NCBI RefSeq assembly: GCF_027942865.1
Contig: NC_134526.1
Coordinates: 19,325,784-19,389,783 of the forward strand
Length of the DNA stretch: 64,000 bases
Reading direction: 5' to 3'
Source: Odontesthes bonariensis
Lineage: Eukaryota; Chordata; Actinopteri; Atheriniformes; Atherinopsidae
Shown here piece after piece: positions 10,617 to 20,400 of this stretch. A program made the position numbers and the translations under genes. The notes beneath the pieces were generated by a model. The model made no database searches. It saw nothing but the letters and a program-made list of their open reading frames with translations, and was not told where the DNA came from. Within the stretch, counting starts at the first letter, position 1. Each line of letters opens with the position of its first letter.

Positions 10617-11083
10617 CTTTTGAGCACAATAATTAAAGTCATTAAACTGTTCATCTGCAGATCCTGCTGTCAGCTGTTGTCTCTGGAAATGGTAAACTGA
10701 TGTTTCGCTGATTGGTAACCCGTGCTCCTGCTGTCCCAGCTCACAGTAGTGTGCCACTCCAATCCTTTTCCTGCTGCCTGTCTGATCCATACTGTGTAAA
10801 GGAGCACAGCGGGAGGACGTGGAACTGTGTAGTCCATCTTTTTTCAAGACTATGGTCTGATCTAAGCATGAGCAGAGACACTACCAAACACTAAATGTGT
10901 GCAGATTAATTTGTGGGATTCTCCAGGCCTTTTATCCAAAGGTTCAGACTCAGTCACTCTTTAACTCATAAGACACTGAAATTCAGCCATTCATTTACCC
11001 AAATATTTCACAGATTTGTTTACCTTACCTGCCCAGCTACCTGGGAGAAGGAAAAACACAACCATAGCATCAGGTGTGATCAC
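10617..11083 (-). pseudogene. IGHV: V10: degenerate family C pseudogene
   Basis: FR3 (about 10,617-10,700), FR2 (about 10,750-10,795) and FR1 (about 10,900-10,965) are recognisable but interrupted by about 100 bp of unrelated sequence between FR2 and FR1, with several frameshifts. The leader exon (11,029-11,083) keeps its length and donor but its start codon is GTG instead of ATG. No proper heptamer is seen. The same lesions exist in V35, so decay predates the duplication. Confidence 0.75.
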
Positions 11084-11099
11084 TGTAAAAGTCACTTGT

Positions 11100-11475
11100 C
11101 ACTGTTCAGTCTGCAGTGTGTATGTCAGTGAGTTACTCCCTGACTTAAACTCTTTAACACACAGATAAAGATGGCAGATATCAGGCTTTCAACAAGTCCA
11201 GACTCTTACAGAAAAACCACATCTCATCTAAATGTATTCATATTTTTGTTTTATTTATTTATTTTTGTTGTTCTTGACCTAATTGTGTAATTTCTGAATA
11301 TTCCACCTTTATCCAGCGTAGATGTATCAATTTGCTCCTCTCAGCTTCATTTGGTCACATAGTCTTACATTCATGGTGAAATCTGGCCTGAAAATTTGTT
11401 TCAGTTCAAGCAGATGTTGTGCTTCTGTTTGTGTGTGTGTAACACAGTCCTGTAATGTCATCAAAATTCACATCT
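11100..11475. other. Spacer between V10 and V11
   Basis: AT-rich, no coding signal; duplicated at 51,850-52,230. Confidence 0.5.
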
Positions 11476-11479
11476 GCTA

Positions 11480-11493
11480 CCGCCACCTTCAGG
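11480..11493 (-). promoter_or_regulatory. CTCF-like motif beyond V11 RSS
   Basis: CCTGAAGGTGGCGG on the minus strand, 24 bp beyond the nonamer. It matches the G-rich half (AAGGTGGC) of the vertebrate CTCF consensus. Binding is inferred, not shown. Confidence 0.5.
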
Positions 11494-11517
11494 TTTTCAT
11501 GAAAATACTTTCTGTGG

Positions 11518-11556
11518 AGTTTTTGTACAGCCTCCATGCTTATATTGACCACTGTG
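11518..11556 (-). other. RSS of V11
   Basis: Heptamer CACAGTG 11,550-11,556, 23-bp spacer, nonamer ACAAAAACT 11,518-11,526. Confidence 0.8.
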
Positions 11557-12019
11557 TCTCTGGCACAGTAATACACAGCAGAGTCCTCTGGTTGGAGGTT
11601 GGAGAGTCTCATATAGACCATACTGTTACTACTGTCTTTAGTGATTTCAAGACGTCCTCTCAAACTGCTGACATAAGTGTTGCTGCTGGCATCATTATAG
11701 CCGCTTCCTATCCATTCCAGTGCTTTTCCCACGGGTTGTCTGATCCAGTGCATAGCATAGCTTTTAAAAGTGAAGCCGGATCCCTTCAGGAGAGACTGAG
11801 GGTCTCCCCAGGCTTTTTCACCACTGGACTGGAAGGAATTGATTCCATACTCTGACCTGTACAACCTAAAAAAATGAAAGAGGAGAGGGAGCGCAGAAAA
11901 AAATGAGACTGTAATCTTTGAATTCTTTGAGATTCAAAGAGGTTGATGTTTTGTGAAAAGATATAAAACTCACACTGCAGAGAGAGAGCAAGCAGCAGGA
12001 GAGTGAGTGTGTTCATCAT
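11557..12019 (-). pseudogene. IGHV: V11: IGHV pseudogene, family D, FR1 frameshift
   Basis: Leader exon 11,974-12,019 (MMNTLTLLLLALSLQ) and V exon 11,557-11,865 are complete, with perfect octamer 12,100-12,107. Relative to its duplicate V36 one base is missing at about 11,784, which destroys the FR1 cysteine codon and creates a TGA directly after 'ETLSLS'. Downstream CDR1 (GFTFKSYA), FR2 WIRQPVGKALEWIG and FR3 [11 protein letters not shown] are undamaged, so the lesion is recent. Confidence 0.88.
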
Positions 12020-12229
12020 CTCGATGCTGGAAATGTGACCTGTGATGCTCCACATAAAGTACTACACAGCAGAACAGAAGTACACTGCACAGAGTGGAGA
12101 TTTGCATCAGCTTTGCATGTGGGGTGGGGCGTGGTCGATCAAACACAGACTTAGATTCTGAACCTCAACACTCTTTATTTTTTTTATTTTGTCAATTTTA
12201 TTTTATTGCTCCATTTTATTAAACCACCA

Positions 12230-12470
12230 TGTGCGGGGGGAAAAAATAAATAATTACAGTTAAAAAAAAAATGTACATCTGATCTTTTATTGACACATTC
12301 CAGCACAGTAAACGTTGTAAAAGATTTGTATGACAGACAATTCTAATTCTGAAGGTAAAATGATCTTTTATGTGATCCTCCATTTATTCAGCAGTTTTTT
12401 TTAAGGCAATGTGTTTGAGGCCCCGTGTTTGCTCTCTGAGTGTGATTTGTTGTTCATGTTAAGATTCATT
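12230..12470. repeat. Dispersed duplicate block (copy a)
   Basis: About 240 bp ('...gatcttttattgacac...cagcacagtaaacgttg...') repeated in direct orientation at 14,285-14,520, and again in the second segment at 52,985-53,220 and 55,035-55,270. No coding signal. Confidence 0.7.
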
Positions 12471-12633
12471 TTTGTTTTATTAATTTACTTTTAGTTTTTT
12501 TAGGCATTTTAGATGAGGATAATTATTTCCATGGTTACTTATAGACTTTTCTCATTGAGCTTGACTCAAATTATTAGTGTGCTGAGGGCTCCTCCTCTGG
12601 TGGCTTCATGCAACAAGTGTTCAGGCACTGAGA

Positions 12634-12672
12634 GGTTTTTGTTCAGGTCTGCTGATGCTTTGTGTTACTGTG
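12634..12672 (-). other. RSS of V12
   Basis: Heptamer CACAGTA 12,666-12,672, 23-bp spacer, nonamer ACAAAAACC 12,634-12,642; CCACCAGAGG core 12,594-12,603. Confidence 0.85.
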
Positions 12673-13112
12673 GTTGTCTCGCACAGTAATACACAGCAGT
12701 GTCTTCAGGCTGCATATTCTGTCCATTTAGAGTCACTGTGTTGCTGGAAGAGGCAGCGTTGATACTGAACTTGTTCTTTAGTGAATCTTTGTAGTCTGAG
12801 GTACCTCCAACCTTTGCATCTCCAATCCACTCAAGTCCTTTTCCTACAGGCTGTCTGATCCAGTGGGTCCAGTAGCTGCTCACAGAATAAGAGACCTGAC
12901 AGGTGATGGTCAGACGTTGGCCTGGCTGTACAGTCACAGAGGCTGGCTGTGTCAGCTGTTCACACTTCACACCTGCAAAGGAAAATACTGAATATTACAT
13001 TTCTGGAAACAGTGAACAGTCAGTGTGGTGTGATCATACTGTCAGTGTCTCTGCCTCAGTGAGACTCACAGCATCCAGCAGCCAGCAGCAGCAGCAGAGC
13101 TACAGAGAACAT
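12673..13112 (-). CDS. IGHV: V12: IGHV segment, family B, intact
   Basis: Leader 13,070-13,112, V exon 12,673-12,972. CDR1 SVSSYWTH, FR2 WIRQPVGKGLEWIG, CDR2 DAKVGGTS, FR3 [14 protein letters not shown]3 has NAASSS instead of DLDTSS. Octamer variant ATGCAAAG 13,208-13,215. Near-identical duplicate: V37. Confidence 0.92.
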
Positions 13113-13610
13113 GTTGGAGTTGAAGGTGATCTGATGGGAGCGTCTCTTCTTCTGCTGTAACTGACAGCACAACATCAAGTAGTTATGTTAGACCGCCAGG
13201 AAGTTGACTTTGCATAGGGAGAGCCACAAGAAAAATGGTCATCCTGTCATTAATAATACAAATGATGTTGAAAGCATTTATTTTGGCACTTATTAAAAAG
13301 ACATCATTTAAAACAAATCTGTTTGAGTTTGCATTTTTTACTTATTTCATACAATTTCAAATACAATTTAGTATCTGACAAAATACATAATTTATTTGAG
13401 ATGTAGTCTTAATCTGTATTTACATAAAAAGAATTTGGTTCATATGTGTCAGATTTTTGGCAGAAAATCGCTGCACAGGATCTTGCCTCAAAAAACTGTT
13501 TTATGTGTTGACTGTCTATCTGTCTATCTGCAGACAGACAGCCCACCACTGTAATTTCATCATTCTTCTTTGCTTTCAAGATTTATGCGAAAAAAATGCA
13601 TTGTTCTTAC

Positions 13611-13664
13611 CAGTCTATTTAACTAAAAAGCGAGAGAAGCAACCACAAACTCAGGTTTGATCTT
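13611..13664 (-). pseudogene. IGHV: Orphan family C leader exon
   Basis: Resembles the 55-bp family C leader, with its GT donor (13,609-13,610), but the ATG is AAG and no V exon follows. The flank at 13,470-13,520 resembles the family C 3' spacer, so a V exon was deleted between them. Duplicated at 54,367-54,420. Confidence 0.6.
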
Positions 13665-13669
13665 TGTAG

Positions 13670-14950
13670 AAGCCATTTGTGTCTGTGTCCATTTTGCAAT
13701 GTGTTTGTCAGTGATTTTCTGTGTTTTTAAGTCCCTCACACATATATAAGGTAGAAGCAATCGCTTTGTTAGGTTCCAAAGAGATACTTATCTCATCCAG
13801 ATTCCTGTAAACTTTCACTTTTTTAACAATAGTTTTTGAATAACATAGAATACATCTCTGCTTTTTAAGCAAAAAATGAGTTTTCAGTTAATCCAACATC
13901 ATTGTTATTCCTGTTGTTTTAAACCTTTGTAAATCCAAGGGTAAATTATAGCAAATTTCATCAATTTCTGCACTAACCATTTTGAAACACGGCAGACTGC
14001 CACTTTAGCTGCTAACTTATTCAGAGGTGTCCTGTTTTTAGTCTTATTACCATACAGAAGGTAGAGAAAGGATGTTTTTTTCACAAATTCAGATCTGGGA
14101 AGTTACTCTAAAACTAAAAAGGAAAAGACAAAGACGAGGACAAGATTTAATGGGTTTTTTTTTACTTATGTTGGGACAGACTGAGGACTGGGAGTAACAA
14201 GACATAGTTTAAGAAATTGTTCTTTAATTATTATTTCCCCAAATTTCAGGATTTTATTCATTTGTGTTTTTTGACACATAAACCACCATGTGTGGAAAAA
14301 AAAGGAATAAGAAAAGGAAAAAATGTACATCTGATCTTTTATTGACACAGACATTCCAGCACAGTAAACGTTGTAAAAGATTTGTATGACAGACAATTCT
14401 AATTCTGAAGGTAAAATGATCTTTTATGTGATCCTCCATTTATTTAGCAGTTTTTTTTAAGGCAATGTGTTTTAGGCACCATGTTTGCTCTCTGAGTGTG
14501 ATTTGTTGTTCATGTTAAGATAAAAAACAAAAATCAAGCTCCCTTTTCAGAGATGCATGTTTTTTATTGGTTCAAGGGAGTTTTGGAGGCGAGACATATT
14601 GTTTTGTTATAACGCCTGTTCATGAAGACTTTTGAAAACGTGATGTCAGCATTAACCGATGCTGACAACAAAAAAGAAGTTGTAAAAATAATAATAATAC
14701 ATACAAGGTTTTATCTATTTCTTTCATCAGCATATGCTCACATAGTCAAAGTTGATATAGGTTGTAGAAGCAAGAAAACATTCATTGTTTTTCAAAGCAC
14801 ATGTTGATGGAAGCCCTGAAAAACAGGAATTGAAAAACCACAACGTCAGCTGGCATTTTAACTGTGTGCTTTGTGTGCTTTACATGTGTGTTTGTCTGTG
14901 TGTGCTTGTATGTGTGTATATGTGTAAGTTTGTACCATCCAAATTCAGGT
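13670..14950. other. Intergenic spacer with duplicate block b
   Basis: AT-rich and without V exons. 14,285-14,520 is the second copy of the block at 12,230-12,470. 14,725-14,830 resembles sequence upstream of V18 (31,010-31,130). Duplicated at 54,430-55,700. Confidence 0.55.
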
Positions 14951-14956
14951 CATCTA

Positions 14957-14970
14957 CTGCCACCTTCAGG
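14957..14970 (-). promoter_or_regulatory. CTCF-like motif beyond V13 RSS
   Basis: CCTGAAGGTGGCAG on the minus strand, 24 bp beyond the nonamer. With flanks it fits 17 of 19 positions of the consensus YGRCCASYAGRKGGCRSYR by my count. Confidence 0.55.
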
Positions 14971-14994
14971 TCTTCATGAAAATGTATTTGGTGG

Positions 14995-15033
14995 AGTTTT
15001 TGTAAAGCCTCCGTTCTTACATCAAGCACTGTG
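14995..15033 (-). other. RSS of V13
   Basis: Heptamer CACAGTG 15,027-15,033, 23-bp spacer, nonamer ACAAAAACT 14,995-15,003. Confidence 0.85.
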
Positions 15034-15481
15034 TGTGTTTGGCACAGTAATACACGGCAGAGTCCTCTGGTTTTAAGGTGGACAGGCTCAGATACACCAT
15101 ACTGTTACTGTTGTCTCTGGTGATTTCTATACGTCCTTGCACACTGCTGGCATAAATAGTTTTACTTGCATCGCTCCAAATCACCCCGATCCATTCCAGT
15201 GCTTTTCCTGCTGGTTGTCTGATCCAGTGCATTCCAAAGCTACTGAATGTGAATCCAGTTCCTCTGCAGGAAAGACTGAGGGCTTCCTGAGGCTTTTTCA
15301 CCACTGAGGTGGAGGGAATGGACTCCAGAGCCTGGCCATTCAAACCTAGAAAGGAATCAGAAGTAAAAATGGATTGATAGATATGAAATGACAGCCACAA
15401 AATGAACAATTGTAGCAAAGCTTAAAGAAACTTACAGGGCAGACAGAGTGCTGTCAGCAGGACGCACAGTTTGATCTCCAT
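15034..15481 (-). CDS. IGHV: V13: IGHV segment, family D, intact
   Basis: Leader exon 15,436-15,481 (MEIKLCVLLTALCLP), V exon 15,034-15,345. Mature start around GQALESIPSTSVVKKP; Cys in LSLSCRGTG; CDR1 GFTFSSFG; FR2 MHWIRQPAGKALEWIG; CDR2 IWSDASKT; FR3 [11 protein letters not shown]. Perfect octamer 15,567-15,574. Duplicate: V38. Confidence 0.92.
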
Positions 15482-15966
15482 GTTGAAACTGAAGGTGTGG
15501 ACAAAGTGTTTGGCTCTAATGAAGGAGACAACCAGTAAGCAGGAGGACAGAAATAATGACATCTGCATTTGCATTTAATATTACACAGGACAGGCAAATG
15601 TGTCATGTGCAAATGTCATTCAAATCAACATTTAGTCTAGAATTATGTGCTGCTTTTTCTTTCTGTGCTTTTACTTAAAAAAGGGAACTGTAACTTTGAA
15701 AATTATTAAAACATTTTAATTTTCAAACAATTTCACTTATTTACATATCATTCCTTCTTATGAATCTTTTAACTTCATTATCACATTCTTCAATGGCATC
15801 CTCGTCACGTATTAAATGTTTTTACAAGAGTTGAACAAGCACATCCACAGTTACTGTCACCTGGACAGAATTGTACAGTTGTTTTCTCAAAAAGAACCTG
15901 CTGAAAGCTTATCACAGCAAAATGAAGCCCAACAAAACACAACAGAAGGGCACATTGACATGAATG

Positions 15967-16231
15967 TTACAGTCTTTCATATATGTAACATCCAGACTTT
16001 AGGATAATAATCTTAAACATTGTAAATGTGTCAAAGCGTGCTGCATGTAGAGTTGTCCGGGTGTCTCTATTGCACACTACAGAGCGTGGTCTGCCTCTGA
16101 TTGATAGTCTGATTACTCCTGGGATAACGCTTACAATTTTGACAGTAACAGCAGATAACTTTGGTCTTGTCGAAAGATCCATCTGGCACGGTTTCGTAGA
16201 TGAACTTTCTATTCAAAAGACCCTTTTCTTT
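15967..16231 (-). pseudogene. BED-finger hAT transposase relic, 5' part interrupted
   Basis: The minus-strand reading resembles the N-terminal BED zinc finger of hAT transposases/ZBED proteins (GKFIYETVPDGSLDKTKV...C-x2-C region in the intact duplicate at 56,720-56,992). Here the 8.7-kb element has inserted just downstream of the KEKG codons, and the rest of the flank resumes at 24,961. The relic is already deleted after the first Cys pair, so it was dead before the insertion. Confidence 0.55.
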
Positions 16232-16847
16232 ATGGAGCTAAATTTGTCTCAATAATATTTGTATATTCGCAGAAGGGGATCCACAAATATGTCTTGATTT
16301 GCATGTGTGTTTTGATATCTACAAATAAAAAAATCATATTTGTAACTCGTATATTGATTTTTACAAATATAGATGTGCATTTGTAAATAAAATGCCATTT
16401 GTAAAACCAAAAAAATCATTTGTGAAATGTTATTCTGCATTTGTGAATCACCAGCACACACATTTTTCGCTTTCCACAGTTACGTGTTTTTGAGACGTTC
16501 TTCGCACGAAAGTCGCACAAATCCACACGTAAATATTTCTTGACTTGCATTCGTGTTTTGATATCCACAAATAAAAAAAAACATATTTGTAACTTGTAAA
16601 TTGGTTTTCACAATTGTAGATGTGTATTTGTAAATGAAATGGCATTTGTAAAACTGAAAATTACCTTTGTGATATCTAATTTTGCATTTGTGCATTAACA
16701 GCACACGTAGGTTTCGTTTTCGCATTTGTGAATCAGCACGATCAGCGCACGTATTTTTGAGACAATCTTTGCGGCAGAGGGAGCCACCCAGATTCACAAA
16801 TAGCCTACCTCTACTTTCTAATCCAGTAGATGGCAGTGTTGTTCTAT
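16232..16847 (+). repeat. Left terminal inverted repeat of the 8.7-kb element
   Basis: Pairs with the right arm with few mismatches; rich in repeated 'acaaat/atttgt' motifs and internally duplicated with a 246-bp period. Confidence 0.8.
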
Positions 16848-16903
16848 AAAGCTCATAACGGCTATGCTTCACTTGACTTTCATCGATTCATTCAAATTCA
16901 ACC

Positions 16904-16948
16904 ATGGCCGAACAACGTGGGCATGATGAGCAGCTACCGCCAACTTCA
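16904..16948 (+). other. Possible first coding exon inside the element
   Basis: A strong Kozak context (accATGgcc) opens MAEQRGHDEQLPPTS, followed at once by a consensus donor gtaagt. No continuation exon could be recognised. It may be an exon of the element's own gene or chance. Confidence 0.25.
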
Positions 16949-16949
16949 G

Positions 16950-17740
16950 TAAGTACAATTCCCTCGCCCCAAATTATGATAGTTATGATAGTAAAATGTA
17001 AATGTAAATGTAATAGTTCAGAGACTCTCTATTTTTCATATGTTTTATTTTTTCTGACAGTATTCAGAGTGAGAGCAATATGGTAACACGCAATAGATTT
17101 ATTGCTAGATCTAGTAGAACTAGCAAAGTAGTACTGGATAGGCTAGAATTCACATAACCCACAAAGAGCTTTAATGACATTACACATATTCATCCTTTGC
17201 TGTGGATAGCATTGAAATTAAACCTAAAGCATGTGTGCACACAGCTAAGGTTATCGTGCTCGCTAATTGTTAGCGTTAATCCGCTAGCAATTTGCTAGTC
17301 TATCTAGCTACCAACCTAACCACCCTGAGTCATGGTACATCTTCTACAGCTAGTTTGGTAAATCACAGATATGTGGAAAAAAATATGGTTGTGCAGGCCA
17401 TACTCATGAACGATTAGCATTCAGTTAAACTGTAGCATTAGTTGTGTTAGTGAAGTTGACCTATGTAGCCTAGTTCATGCTTCCTAGATAAAGGTGAAAT
17501 AAACTTTATTGGGCTCTACTCAGTAAAATGTTGGTGGGTCAGACATTGAATAGAAATTTAACTGAATACTGTGCATGTAGACTTCACAGTTCGATATGGT
17601 TAAATTAAAAAAATATGTATCTTCGATTCGTGTTCCTGCGCCTGAGATCGGTCATAATGGTGGCGTTCTATTGACCACATGGCGAATCACCGACCTTCCG
17701 CTCTCCGAGTGCTTTACTAGTTTCTAGAACCATGTTTTAG
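16950..17740. other. Element interior without recognised features
   Basis: No conserved ORF; contains repeated 'gctagc/gttagc' words common in fish repeats. Confidence 0.4.
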
Positions 17741-17814
17741 GCCGTGTGTCCACCTGAGCTTTTATTAGCCGGCGAAAAGCTGAAAGCGCCCAGCGCCGGC
17801 GTATTTTCAGTGCC

Positions 17815-18478
17815 GGTGTCGTGCCAAAAAGTGATTGTCTGCCAGAATCTGATTTGCCGCCGCGGGAGCGCGCACAGCAGCCCGTTAAACGGTAGCGCAA
17901 AACCGTCTGCTTTTCTCTGGATTAAGCGATCTTACTATGCAGATACACACAACTGCATTATAATGTACACCTAATTATAGCTTTGAAAGTTTGACGTTTA
18001 ACACGTAAAGACAATTACGTGATAAACATGTATCTGTGCTCGGTATATCTGATGACTTTGTAGAGCCCTGTCCTTGGAAATTAGACTGTAATGAATATGA
18101 TTTAGGCTATTGGTGGATTTTCAATAAAGATATGATAACTTTTGCAACGATCCTCGTAACTGCATTGTTTTTTATCTGATCTGGGCCCTTCATAGTATTT
18201 GCTTCCCATGTTTGGATGCGTTTTGCAGTTATCAATCAGTTTTCACCTGGCAAAAACTGATTGAAGGCCAAATACAGTTAATGAAAGGTGATTTCTGCCT
18301 AAATAGGACTTGATCTAATTCAAACGCTTCATGATATAAACACTAGTGTTTTTTATTTAGGCAGAAATCACCTTTCATTAACTGTATTTGGTCTTCAATC
18401 AGTTTTTGGCAGGTGAAAACTGACTGCCCGCGGCGGCAAATCAGATTCTGGCAGACAATCACTTTTTGGCACGACACC
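17815..18478. repeat. Palindromic MITE-like block with two nested inverted repeats
   Basis: 17,815-17,866 and 18,427-18,478 are a perfect 52-bp inverted pair. Inside, 18,231-18,306 and 18,355-18,425 form a second pair of about 70 bp with a loop of about 50 bp. The left flank 'aggccgtgtgtccacc' resembles the ends of fish hAT-type MITEs. No ORF. Confidence 0.65.
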
Positions 18479-18763
18479 TGCTTCTTTTTCAGCGCCGACT
18501 TTTTTTTTTTGCTATGACACGTTTCGGTTGCTATGATACGGATTTGTCTGTTAGCCCTACATATTGCTCTGAATTAGCGGATATTATAGGCCTACTCCTA
18601 GCTTTGTACACAAACGTTTCCAATGTTTCTATGTATGCTAAGGCTTATGTTTAGGTATTTAGTTGTCATTTGATTTTAGCCCAACGACACATACTGTAGC
18701 AGGTTATTGTGTTGGGGGCTGCAAAGTGAACAAACCAGTTCTGGGTTGGCTAGGGTACTTATG

Positions 18764-18857
18764 TGTGATTGCAAGGCGTACATTCCTGGTTAGATTTAAG
18801 CCATTGACATTGTGAATGCAAGGCGTACATTCCTGGTTAGATTTAAGCCATTATCAA
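18764..18857 (+). repeat. Tandem duplication, 47-bp unit x2
   Basis: Two units starting at 18,764 and 18,811, sharing 'gcaaggcgtacattcctgg' and following bases with about four differences. Confidence 0.8.
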
Positions 18858-18931
18858 TGTGTCTAAAGTGTAGACTGTAACTTGAAATAAATGCTTTTTA
18901 CTGTTTAGTTTATTTAACTTTATTTATTTTA

Positions 18932-19260
18932 CAGGTCCTGCATTCACGGAGACTCTGTGAGCCTCCACTTACCCAGTCCAGTGGTATCACTTCAGTTGTG
19001 TGGGGCTTGTGGACAGACCCTCCGCTGACACGCCATGGTTTTGCTCTTCTTGTGCTGAATAGTGTTTCTTTGTTCTTTTGCACTAGTAACAGTATTATTT
19101 TATTATTGCTTGTTGTCAATGTTTACATGCTGGACATTTTTATACTTTTTATACTGAATGCACACATGTTCTTTTGCACTGTTAACTTTTCCTAGAGGTA
19201 TATTGCATTCTGCACCTTGCGCCCTTATTCTTTTTTCCTGTTCTGTTAATAAACATTGTT
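18932..19260 (+). other. Terminal-exon-like segment with poly(A) signal
   Basis: A pyrimidine/acceptor-like 'ttatttattttacag' precedes 18,932 and AATAAA occurs at 19,248-19,253. The reading frames encode nothing I recognise. Confidence 0.25.
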
Positions 19261-19395
19261 AAGCCATATCAAGTTGTTTCAAGCATTTATTTCAAACAAA
19301 TTAAAAAGTAATGAACAATGAAGAATGACCTCAAACAACACTTTTGCACATGTTCGTTAAGGCACAGCAAACAGTGACAATCTTATCTAAAGTCA

Positions 19396-20082
19396 TTAGG
19401 TTTTCACCCTCACATTTGAGCAGCATGTGCACAGGTACAGTTGAATGTAAAAATCTGAATTTGTCCAGTCAGCGTGGTTCTCCAACATCTCATATGATGG
19501 CTTACCTACAACAGAATAAATAGTTTATGAAAAAAATCTATGCAATCAATGGCAAACCCATCACAGAACACATGCAAAATAAAGATACAGACTGAGAGGG
19601 TAACGCTGCTCATGGTATGACAAAAGGGCTGAAGGGGTACACATTAACACATTAGCCACATTAGGGGGTAGTTAACATTAATTTTCGAAGAGGCAACAGT
19701 TTGCAAATTGAGCATTTTTCGAAGAGGCAACAGTTCGCTAGTTAGCTAGCTAGGCAGCAACGTCAGGTGCACTTCAGGGTTTGCAACAACATAAAGTAAC
19801 TTCGTAGCTTTAAGAGACAACAACATAAAGAGATTTTTAGATAACGTACCCGAGTGAAAATGCAGAGAACACACTCTCATCGACGGAGGGGTGCAATCGA
19901 AAGTAAGGTCCAGCCAGCCAGGCAACCCGGCGTCTCCTCGTCAGGTCAGACGCCTGCTCTCCCTGATGCTGCATCCATTTAGGAAACCGAAAAAAAATGT
20001 ATTTCGTTGTTCCTATGTTTCCCAAAAGTATTATGTGAGGTACTGGAACAGTTCTTCACACAGCAGTGATTTCCAGGCATGT
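19396..20082 (-). pseudogene. THAP-domain gene relic inside the element
   Basis: Exon 1 (about 20,082 down to 19,850) starts MPGNHCCVKNCSS, carries HFFRFPK and a DLTRRRRVAWLAG segment, and ends with C-S-L-H-F just before a GTACGT donor. Exon 2 (19,506-19,396) follows an AG acceptor with GKPSYEMLENHADWT and stops at TAA. This is the THAP zinc-finger layout (C-x(2-4)-C ... C-x2-H). Exon 1 needs two frame changes, one in a run of eight T, so it is dead. THAP domains bind transposon ends in P and Kolobok transposases and occur in host proteins; no catalytic part is seen. Confidence 0.6.
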
Positions 20083-20400
20083 TCTTGCAATTCCGCACTG
20101 TTTAAACTTACTGATTTAAAAACACACGCGTACAATGTAAATAAACGCAGAGCTATAGAGTAATACAGAGTTGCGACACGCTTTGAAGTCGCCGCTAGGG
20201 CTGTCACGTGGTTCATGTGAGCCTCCGGAGTTCCAAACATCACAGCGCTGTCAGTCAGTTTGAACGGGTTTTAGCGGGACGGAGCACAAAAACGATAACT
20301 TTAACATTTACGACGCAATTTTCGGTAAATATTGACCCATAATGTGCATTGATCACTTCACCGACTATGTATTTTAATCAACGTTTTTCTTTTTTGGAGC

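Noticed and set aside
11322..11855. 177-codon plus-strand ORF (and 173 codons at 52,075)
   Set aside because: Antisense of the V11/V36 exons; no domain of its own.
16249..16872. Minus-strand ORFs in the long inverted repeat (70-130 codons), mirrored at 24,467-24,943
   Set aside because: Identical readings arise from the two arms of the inverted repeat; low-complexity I/K/N/Y-rich composition, no domain.
16904..17086. 60-codon ORF starting MAEQRGHDEQL as a complete gene
   Set aside because: The frame crosses a consensus gtaagt donor and becomes intron-like; only the first 15 codons are exon-like, reported as a weak feature.
18741..18857. Possible CRISPR-like repeat
   Set aside because: Only two adjacent 47-bp units without spacers in a vertebrate locus; a simple tandem duplication.
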